Assembly (NCBI GenBank): GCA_041663205.1 | Contig: JBAZQZ010000024.1 | Location: forward strand, 1 to 11,694 | Length of the DNA: 11,694 bases | Reading direction: 5' to 3' | DNA from: UM-FILTER-38-24 sp041663205 | GTDB taxonomy: Bacteria; Patescibacteriota; Gracilibacteria; UBA1369; LOWO2-01-FULL-3 | Part shown: positions 6,125-11,694 of the stretch, one piece after another | Position numbering within the stretch: the stretch's first letter is position 1 | Layout of the letters: each line of letters begins with the position of its first letter | Translations under genes and position numbers: made by a program | Notes under the pieces: generated by a model | Told to the model about the DNA's origin: nothing | The model's database searches: none | The model's input: the letters and a program-made list of their open reading frames with translations, nothing else

Positions 6125-6751
6125 ATGGATCCAAAAAACAATCAAGGACAAGGGCAAACACAGCCACCACAACAAATGCCGCCACAGGGCTTCCCTCAGG
6201 GCGCAATGCCACCGGGAATGTACCCGCCGATGCCGCCACAAGGCTATCCGCAGGGGGGAATGTATCCACCGGGAATGCCACCACAAGGTTTCCCGCAAGG
6301 AGGAATGTACGGTGACATGGGACAAGGTTTCGGGGGGGGCGTAATGCCACCGCAAGAACCCGAGGACACGACTCCGGCAAATTTTCAACTTGGCGTGAAA
6401 TTCGTACAGCCGTTGAAGCTGAAAATGCCGAAGAATGACATGAAATTTGATGAAGCATATTTTATGAAACTTTTGGCTGGATCGATTTCTTTATCAAAAG
6501 AAGAGAAAAAAAGAATTGTCGAGTCTGTTCCAAAACTGAAACAATCGCAGATAGATGAGCTTATAAACATTTTCGAGGAAGAAAAAGAAAAGTTTGCGGC
6601 ATTGTCGAAAAAACATGTTCCTCAGCTTGAAAAATTGGCTCAACAGCACTATAACGAATGGATGGATTTGGAAACGGAATCGGAACAATCCCAAAAGAAA
6701 GACGAAGACCAAGCAAAAGCTGAAGAAATCAGAAAACAATTAGGTCTGTAA
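6125..6751 (+). CDS. Pro/Gln/Gly/Met-rich head plus conserved helical domain
   Basis: 208 residues from the ATG at 6125; an in-frame ATG at 6092 is rejected because the -10 box covers it. Residues 7-78 are disordered low complexity with three MPPQG[FY]PQG[AG]M units and related PPGMYPP spacers. From about residue 107 the chain is helical: an FDEAYFMKLLAG-SLSKEEKKR segment, PKLKQSQIDELINIFEEEKEKF, then a long charged coiled-coil-like tail. I recall that helical unit from CPR proteins of unknown function. No signal peptide or membrane segment is seen, so it is cytosolic. The leader is A8-TCAT before the ATG, without a Shine-Dalgarno site. A G8 run at 6332-6339 lies between head and domain. The sticky head suggests self-association or scaffold behaviour, which is inference. 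Confidence 0.75.
   Translation: MDPKNNQGQGQTQPPQQMPPQGFPQGAMPPGMYPPMPPQGYPQGGMYPPGMPPQGFPQGGMYGDMGQGFGGGVMPPQEPEDTTPANFQLGVKFVQPLKLKMPKNDMKFDEAYFMKLLAGSISLSKEEKKRIVESVPKLKQSQIDELINIFEEEKEKFAALSKKHVPQLEKLAQQHYNEWMDLETESEQSQKKDEDQAKAEEIRKQLGL
6176..6310 (+). repeat. Coding repeats, MPPQG[FY]PQG unit
   Basis: Three imperfect copies start at 6176, 6230 and 6275. Each encodes MPPQG-[F/Y]-PQG-[A/G]-M, followed by P/G/Y-rich spacers. Third-position differences between copies suggest they are not very recent duplications. Confidence 0.8.
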
Positions 6752-6775
6752 AATTTAAATCCTTAAAAAAATCCT

Positions 6776-7309
6776 ATGAAAAAGTTAATACCAATATTTT
6801 TAGTTCTATCCGTTTTTACCGGTTGCGGTTTCACAAATTCCGACAAACCTTTAAGCGTGGCGGGGGACAAAGCCTTGGACCAAAAATTTTACGACCAAGC
6901 TCTCCAATCAAACGATTTAAGCCTCTGTAATCAAATCTTAGACAAAACAATAAAAGACGAATGTACCCTCATTGCAACAGCGGGAAAACTCACCGCAGAA
7001 GCGGTTGCAAAAGCCGACGTTACCTTGTGCAAAAAAATTGAACTAGAACGCTTCCGCACCGCATGTGAAACCCAAGTTAAGCCACTTGTGGAAGCGAAAC
7101 AAGCGGATGCAGAAAGACTAAAAATAGAACAACAAGCAATAGACCAACAAGATGCAAAACTTTGCGACCAAATCAAAATCGAAGGCCAAAGAACTTCATG
7201 CAAATATAACATCCTCGCAAATCAAGCAATTCAAAAGAAAGACCCTTCTCTCTGTAACGCAATCGGAGAAAAGACAGGTATAGAAAGATGCAAACAAAAC
7301 ATTCAGTAA
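6776..7309 (+). CDS. Lipoprotein with four CX11C repeats
   Basis: 177 residues. MKKLIPIFLVLSVFTGC is a lipoprotein-type signal; Cys17 would be lipidated, though Phe at -3 makes the lipobox imperfect. The rest is helical and holds four copies of a unit A...D..LC-x11-C: Cys51/63, 85/97, 130/142 and 160/172, always with 11 residues between. Each starts with a D-x-x-L-C or D-x-S-L-C phrase. All eight cysteines would be outside the cytoplasm, so four small disulfide-clamped helical hairpins are likely. Repeats 2 and 3 are separated by a Lys/Gln/Glu-rich linker. Similar D-x-S-L-C repeats occur in CPR exported proteins as I recall, without known function. The start follows A7-TCCT with no Shine-Dalgarno site. 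It converges with the beta-repeat gene, 3 nt between stops. Confidence 0.75.
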   Translation: MKKLIPIFLVLSVFTGCGFTNSDKPLSVAGDKALDQKFYDQALQSNDLSLCNQILDKTIKDECTLIATAGKLTAEAVAKADVTLCKKIELERFRTACETQVKPLVEAKQADAERLKIEQQAIDQQDAKLCDQIKIEGQRTSCKYNILANQAIQKKDPSLCNAIGEKTGIERCKQNIQ

Positions 7310-7312
7310 ACC

Positions 7313-8611
7313 TTATTTCGTAGGATCAAAACACGTAGCAATCGCTGCGATATATTGATCTGTCGCGCCGCTGTTAACACCGCGTGCATAACACTTATTG
7401 TCAGTGAATGCATCAAGATTGCTAAAACTTACTTTTCCGGTAGCGGTATAACCGGGAGACGAAGCGGATCCTTGCCCTCCACAACTAACGATAACTCCAA
7501 AACCGTCACAAGAGACGGAAGTTTCGAAAAAATTTCCGACACCGGCGGTTATTTTAGAGTATGCAGAGATCTGTCTCGTGAACTTACCAATCCCTGTAGT
7601 TGAAGTTATTTTCCCGGTGGCAGTCACTTTCCCGGAAACAGTTGCATCTCCGGTCACAGCAAGGCCATTTTTTGCAGTCACTTTCCCGTTAACATCTAAG
7701 TCAGAACCTCCATTCGGAGCCCCAATCACAACATCATTTGGAGTATAATAATTAAGATATAAAGGTGTTCCATAGCTACAAATATCATCCCGATCCATAG
7801 CTATACGCTGAGTAGAAGCAGTGGATCCCAACATAAGAAGCCCGCTTAGCCCATTACTATCAACTGCTGAAGTCCCGACGGCGCTAAAACCTCCGGTCGC
7901 ATCAACGTTCCCCGTCACATAGACATTCTTTTTGAAAGAAGCATCTTCTGTCGCTGTCAAACCTCCGGTTACTTGCAAAAAGCCATTAACGGCAGATGCC
8001 TTGTTGGAGACAAATCCACCATTCATTGTCAGATAATTTGTTAAAACCAAATCACCGACAACATCAAGTCCTCCGGAAGCGGTCACTTTTCCTGTCACAG
8101 AAAGGTCCTTCGCCAAAGTTGTCTTTCCGGAAACAGACAAATCATCTTTTACCTGGAAAGGAACACCTTGTCCGCCAAAAAGCACAGAATTTGAAACAAA
8201 TTGAGCTGTTAAATAGTCAGCAGAGATTTTTCCTTGAACACTTAACCCATTTTTCACAGAAACAGGGCCTCCCGCCCCAAAAGTATTTTTTAAAGCTCCC
8301 CATATATCCAAATCACCACCGGTAACTTTGACTCCATCGGCAATTTCCAATGGATTTGCGGTAGGATTTGAAATTTTGCCTGTTATTGTAACGTCTTTTT
8401 TTGCGTCCAAATTGTCGTCAACAGTCACATCACCGGTAGGATTAACTATCGTGCCGGTCACATTTATCCCGCTAAACGTAGGTTTTACGTCAGTCCCGGG
8501 AGGTTGATATGTGGGAGCACCGAAAGTGGCGTTTATTCCAAAAAATAAAACTCCCGTCGCAATAGCGATAGAGCTTGAAATAATGGCACCTTTCAGATAT
8601 TTATTCTTCAT
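7313..8611 (-). CDS. Secreted beta-repeat surface protein, tail-fibre-like
   Basis: 432 residues. Residues 8-26 are a hydrophobic signal or anchor segment, then a GAPTYQPPG linker (31-39). About 45-340 is built from short Gly/Val/Thr units such as SVTGKVTASGGLDVVG and NGLAVTGDATVSGKVTATG, typical of beta-solenoid or fibre shafts. A central segment (268-310: QRIAMDRDD, PLYLNYYTPNDVVIG, LDVNGKVTA) resembles phage tail-fibre repeats. The C-terminal domain (about 345-432) has Cys368, Cys377, Cys407 and Cys427, likely two disulfides. A surface fibre for attachment is a reasonable inference for an episymbiotic lifestyle, but not shown. A strong promoter lies at 8644-8672, and the start is preceded by an A-rich leader. 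The closest recalled relatives are Peregrinibacteria hypotheticals. Confidence 0.78.
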   Translation of the reverse strand: MKNKYLKGAIISSSIAIATGVLFFGINATFGAPTYQPPGTDVKPTFSGINVTGTIVNPTGDVTVDDNLDAKKDVTITGKISNPTANPLEIADGVKVTGGDLDIWGALKNTFGAGGPVSVKNGLSVQGKISADYLTAQFVSNSVLFGGQGVPFQVKDDLSVSGKTTLAKDLSVTGKVTASGGLDVVGDLVLTNYLTMNGGFVSNKASAVNGFLQVTGGLTATEDASFKKNVYVTGNVDATGGFSAVGTSAVDSNGLSGLLMLGSTASTQRIAMDRDDICSYGTPLYLNYYTPNDVVIGAPNGGSDLDVNGKVTAKNGLAVTGDATVSGKVTATGKITSTTGIGKFTRQISAYSKITAGVGNFFETSVSCDGFGVIVSCGGQGSASSPGYTATGKVSFSNLDAFTDNKCYARGVNSGATDQYIAAIATCFDPTK

Positions 8612-8643
8612 TTTGTTTTTGTTTTAGATTTTTTACTAAAGAT

Positions 8644-8672
8644 ATTATAGCATAAAGAAGAGGGTAGGGCAA
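8644..8672 (-). promoter_or_regulatory. Strong promoter of the beta-repeat surface protein
   Basis: On the minus strand, TTGCCC (8667-8672) and a perfect TATAAT (8644-8649) are exactly 17 nt apart, with TGC before the -10 (extended). Transcription near 8637 leaves a leader of about 26 nt to the ATG at 8611. It suggests high expression separate from the upstream membrane-protein gene. Confidence 0.72.
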
Positions 8673-8712
8673 GCGGTTGTAATAAGGGAGATATATCGCT
8701 TCCATCTGGAGA

Positions 8713-10557
8713 TTACTCCGCATTCACCGCATCCCGAACCTCGAAATCTATATTTTCCGCCAAGCCCGGAATCGTAGGTGCCCAAGCGGGCCAGCTCTCG
8801 ATCTCGACTTTGTTTATTTCCGGAAGATTTTGAATATAATTTTTGGCTTCTTCTATGTTTTTGCCTACAATATGTTGTCGTATTTTCTCAAGAAATTTGG
8901 ACCCGTTGTCCGTGCCCGGATCTATGGAAAATTCCTCAATTCCTTTTATATTAGCCGTTAATTTCACTTTCCCGACAGCCTCGTCGCGCTGAAAAATCCG
9001 ATAAGTCGAAGAATCTTCATTTATACGAAGAAGTTTTTTTTGCGGACTTTTCTTCATTTCAAGCTCGGCGACAAGTATCGACATCATTTCATCCGAATCA
9101 TAATAAATCCCTTTTACCTTCACGCTGGCCGAAACATTAAACTCATTCATGTCTTTGTTTACCACTTCGGAAGGCGCATTTATACTCACATCTCCGACCT
9201 CGATTGCGCCGTCTCCCTCAAGCAAAGTGTACTTTGAGCTGTCTCCTCCGGCGAGTTTTGCCTTGTCTTGAATGACAATTTTTAATTGTTGTATGGCGTC
9301 TTTTAGAACCTCATCTTTTGCCCTGGACTTGGCCGCATCCAAGTCTTTGTCGGAAACAAAACTGACATAATCCGTCACGCCCCCTGTCATTGGCGCGGCA
9401 TTTTCGGCATAAATCTTGGATCTGCTGTCTTCGCGAAGTCCCGGAAGAAAAAATTTCGTAGGCCCGATATTTCCCTTTGCTCCGACAATACCGCCGTAAG
9501 CATCGGTTGGATCCGCCGATACAAATGCCTCAATTTTTCCAGGACCTGTTGCCGACGCCGCAGGAACTGTCACCGCATTTGCAATTCTAAAAACGATTCC
9601 CTCTTTTGTCTGAAATCTTGTTTTCGCAACAAGCGGCCAAGTGTTGCCGGACAAATTATAAATCATGACTTTTCCGCTTGCGTTAGCGCCTTTTTCGGAT
9701 ATTTTCTTGCCGGTCGCATAGTGCGTAATGGTTTTTGTGACAGTCGTTTCAATGGGATAACTCGCAATCATATGCGGGTCTTTTGCCTGAAGCTCCGCGC
9801 CATTTTTCTGAAAATCCGCGAGAGTGATATTCACGGATTTTTCAAGAACGCTGGCCGCCGGAGTTACATAAATCGTGACACCCGGAAGCGCAATATATAC
9901 GATCACAAGCAAAACACAAAGAGTCGCTACGATAAGCCCGATAAGAGCCTGCCTGTTTGGCGCGACTATCACAAATTTACTTTTTGATTTTTCTTTTTTC
10001 GGTTGGGATTCTATTTTTTTGACATCGACGGTTTTTTTGAATCCTTTGAACTTTTGCAAAATCTCGCTGATCGAAATTTTCTTTTCCGCAAGCCTTGTTG
10101 GCGTATCTTCTTCAATTGAATTCACGCTCGCTTTTAGCGGAGTTATTCGTAATTTTTCATCATTTACCTCGGTCGAAAAAAGCACCGGTTTGCCCTCGGC
10201 CTCCCTGTTATACACGGGAATTCCTATCTGTGCGGCCATATAAATGCCGTTTTTGTCGTTTGTAATAAGGTAAAGAGATTTGCCGTCATCTTCCATTTTC
10301 CTTTTCAAAATTTTCAAATTCACGGCACTCTGAAAAAGGATTGCCCTCTGCGGAATAACGATGTAAATCTGTTTCATTTTCAGGGGACGGATTTTGTCGT
10401 AAAGAGTCGTGATTTCGTCATCTATATCCGCATACAAAACTTTCTTTTTCGAAATAACTTCGGTTTTCTCGATTTCCTCGATATTATCGCTCACGTCTTG
10501 TTTTACCTCATCCTGAAGCATTGAAACATCTCCTTTTTTGTTTTTTTTTCCGTTCAT
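8713..10557 (-). CDS. Single-pass membrane protein, CPR baseplate-J-like
   Basis: 614 residues. A cytosolic N-terminal region has a conserved-looking alpha/beta part (40-116: KKVLYADIDDEITTLY, KQIYIVIPQRAILFQ, LYLITNDKNGIYMAAQIGIP). Lys-rich linkers follow, then one membrane helix (about 204-224) and a large extracytoplasmic beta-rich region. That region includes ATGK-SGKVMIYN and a TRFQT-FRI-VTVPA segment (about 281-345), IGPTKFFLPG (about 365-374) and PMTGGV. Databases often label such CPR proteins 'baseplate J/gp47' from weak similarity; no phage genes occur nearby, so a true baseplate role is doubtful. It lies 16 nt downstream of the FtsA-like gene, probably in one operon. Start chosen: ATG at 10557, preceded by A7-TCA like other genes here. 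An ATG at 10521 with AGGAG 8 nt upstream is the alternative and would remove 12 residues. Confidence 0.78.
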   Translation of the reverse strand: MNGKKNKKGDVSMLQDEVKQDVSDNIEEIEKTEVISKKKVLYADIDDEITTLYDKIRPLKMKQIYIVIPQRAILFQSAVNLKILKRKMEDDGKSLYLITNDKNGIYMAAQIGIPVYNREAEGKPVLFSTEVNDEKLRITPLKASVNSIEEDTPTRLAEKKISISEILQKFKGFKKTVDVKKIESQPKKEKSKSKFVIVAPNRQALIGLIVATLCVLLVIVYIALPGVTIYVTPAASVLEKSVNITLADFQKNGAELQAKDPHMIASYPIETTVTKTITHYATGKKISEKGANASGKVMIYNLSGNTWPLVAKTRFQTKEGIVFRIANAVTVPAASATGPGKIEAFVSADPTDAYGGIVGAKGNIGPTKFFLPGLREDSRSKIYAENAAPMTGGVTDYVSFVSDKDLDAAKSRAKDEVLKDAIQQLKIVIQDKAKLAGGDSSKYTLLEGDGAIEVGDVSINAPSEVVNKDMNEFNVSASVKVKGIYYDSDEMMSILVAELEMKKSPQKKLLRINEDSSTYRIFQRDEAVGKVKLTANIKGIEEFSIDPGTDNGSKFLEKIRQHIVGKNIEEAKNYIQNLPEINKVEIESWPAWAPTIPGLAENIDFEVRDAVNAE

Positions 10558-10573
10558 TGATTTTTTTATGCAA

Positions 10574-11681
10574 TTATATTTGCATTAAACGAACAACTTT
10601 TTTCAGCACTTTCGAAAGAAGTTGTTCTTCGTTCATAAACTCCAGCGCCAAATTCGCAAGAGCCATAGGCATAACGTCTTGAGGTTCCTTCAGAAGTTTT
10701 GTCTCATCGAGCAAATTACTGATGAGTTTTGTATTTAAAAAATTGATTTGCGGCTTTCTCGTAAAAGGAAGCCCCTGATACCATTCGCGGCTTTCCAAAG
10801 CCTCTTTTATCTCGGGTAAATGAGCTCCGCCACCGGAAAGAAGTATTTTTGAAGGCAGAGAATCGAGCTCTGCAAAATCTTCAAGCGTCAAAACCACACC
10901 TGAGAGCCAAACATCGGCGTCGATTTTCATCGCCTCGCGCACAATTTTATTTGATTGTCGTTCGAGTTTGTCATTGCTGTAAGCCAATTTTATCTCCTCA
11001 GCCTCTTTGTATGCGATATTCAAGCTTTGAGAAAGTCTTTTTGAAAAAGTTCTTCCGCCGACTGTAAACATCTTTGTGCCCTCAACGGCGCCATTTCTGA
11101 CCACTGCAACATTTGTAGTCCCTCCTCCGATATCAATAAAAACCGCGCTAAATTGTCCGCCGTCTTCGTAACCAAGCGCACGAGTAAGCGCATAAGGCTC
11201 GGCCGCAATCGCAAGAAGTTCTTTGTCGATTTCCGCCGCAATTGTCTGCAACGCTCCATAATGCACCAGGGGAGCGAACGCATTGAAAATACTTAATGTG
11301 ACTTCTTTTCCCTGAAAACCAATCGGATTTGTGACTCTATATCCGTCAATTCGCACATCGACAATCGCCGCATTCACAAGTTTTACATCGATTTCGCTGT
11401 ATCCCGTCTCGTGCGAAAGTTGGCTTCGTACAGCGTCAAAAGCCTTCCATTGGACTTTGTGTACGATATTTTTCAGTTCCGAAAGATCTATTTTGCTGTT
11501 TGCATCGCGTCGAACATAGCTTGTTGTGTTTGTCGCGCCTTTCACTAGTTCTCCGGAAATTCCAAGAATCATTTTCTTCGTGGAAACATTCGCCATATTT
11601 TCAGCTTCTCTTATAGCACTGTGGCAATTCGCGATAACAGAGGCAATATCGGTGACAACGCCACTGCTCATATCTCCGAGT
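10574..11681 (-). CDS. FtsA-like actin-fold ATPase, N-terminus missing
   Basis: The frame is open through 11681, where adapter sequence begins, so the first residues (including the phosphate-1 loop) are missing; the Met at 11671 is internal. Numbered from it, GVVTDI (4-9) aligns with the FtsA region just after phosphate-1. About 30-145 is the SHS2/1C-type subdomain. Phosphate-2 is FIDIGGGTTN (178-187, Asp180), and the adenosine motif is LLSGGGAHLPEI (277-288). The last ~16 residues (QLLSKVLKKVVRLMQI) form an amphipathic helix like FtsA's membrane-targeting tail. FtsA normally anchors FtsZ. Here the neighbour is a single-pass membrane protein rather than ftsZ, so a PilM- or FtsA-like role in another envelope machine is equally possible. 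I leave the symbol blank because ftsZ is not seen. Confidence 0.8.
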
Positions 11682-11694
11682 AGATCGGAAGAGC
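11682..11694. other. Illumina adapter remnant at the contig end
   Basis: The last 13 bases are AGATCGGAAGAGC, the start of the common Illumina TruSeq read-through adapter. It is not biological sequence; genomic sequence ends at about 11681. Bases 11682-11694 should be trimmed and any residues they encode ignored. Confidence 0.97.

Noticed and set aside
10519..10534. AGGAG with 8-nt spacing to an in-frame ATG at 10521, as the true start of the membrane protein
   Set aside because: Not excluded, but the ATG at 10557 has the same A7-TC leader as other genes here, and Shine-Dalgarno sites are otherwise nearly absent. Kept as the alternative start.
8713..10557. Phage baseplate or prophage origin for the baseplate-J-like protein
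   Set aside because: It has a cytosolic head and a membrane helix, and no tail, capsid, integrase or lysis genes are near it.
1..11694. CRISPR array, IS element, rRNA, riboswitch or integron
   Set aside because: No regularly spaced direct repeats, transposase domains, terminal inverted repeats flanking a gene, or rRNA-like sequence were seen. The only tandem repeats are protein-coding.

Overview
The window looks like a chromosomal fragment from a Candidate Phyla Radiation (Patescibacteria) bacterium. This rests on recalled family resemblance, not a database search. The clues are a roughly 550-residue protein with about 43 cysteines of a type common in CPR genomes, a DUF5674 gene with its usual small partner, and an FtsA-like ATPase next to a single-pass 'baseplate-J-like' membrane protein. 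Others are a cytosolic helical protein with a Pro/Gln/Gly/Met-rich head, and A-rich leaders in place of Shine-Dalgarno sites. TGA acts as a stop inside an ATGA overlap, so the UGA=Gly code of Gracilibacteria/Absconditabacteria is unlikely. Peregrinibacteria-like is my best guess, held weakly.

Layout. 1-429: 3' part of an HNH nuclease gene (+). 594-1325: a very AT-rich comF-like gene (-). 1447-4435 (+): a permuted papain-fold (YiiX/C92-like) hydrolase, overlapped by a secreted C39-like cysteine peptidase, then the Cys-rich zinc-binding protein. 4519-5180 (+): a DUF5674 protein with a 4-nt-overlapped helical partner. 5324-5932 (+): a ribbon-helix-helix antitoxin and RelE-like toxin behind a good promoter with inverted repeats. 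5937-6012 (-): tRNA-Val(GAC) with encoded CCA. 6125-7309 (+): the Pro-rich-headed helical protein, then a lipoprotein with four CX11C repeats. 7313-8611 (-): a secreted beta-repeat surface protein. 8713-11681 (-): the baseplate-J-like membrane protein downstream of a truncated FtsA-like ATPase. The last 13 bases (11682-11694) are Illumina adapter sequence, so the real contig ends at about 11681.

Gene relations. The window is a string of short operons of cell-envelope and CPR-restricted genes. The FtsA-like ATPase plus its membrane partner is the best candidate for a poorly described envelope machine. The lipoprotein and beta-repeat protein converge with 3 nt between stops and are both predicted to be exported. 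Several promoters share one design: a TTGNNN or TAGNNN -35, a 17-nt spacer, a TATNNT-like -10, and a leader of about 15-26 nt. No gap exceeds 300 bases. The largest gaps (430-593, 1326-1446, 5181-5323) hold only the promoter and terminator candidates listed, and 430-593 shows nothing I can support.
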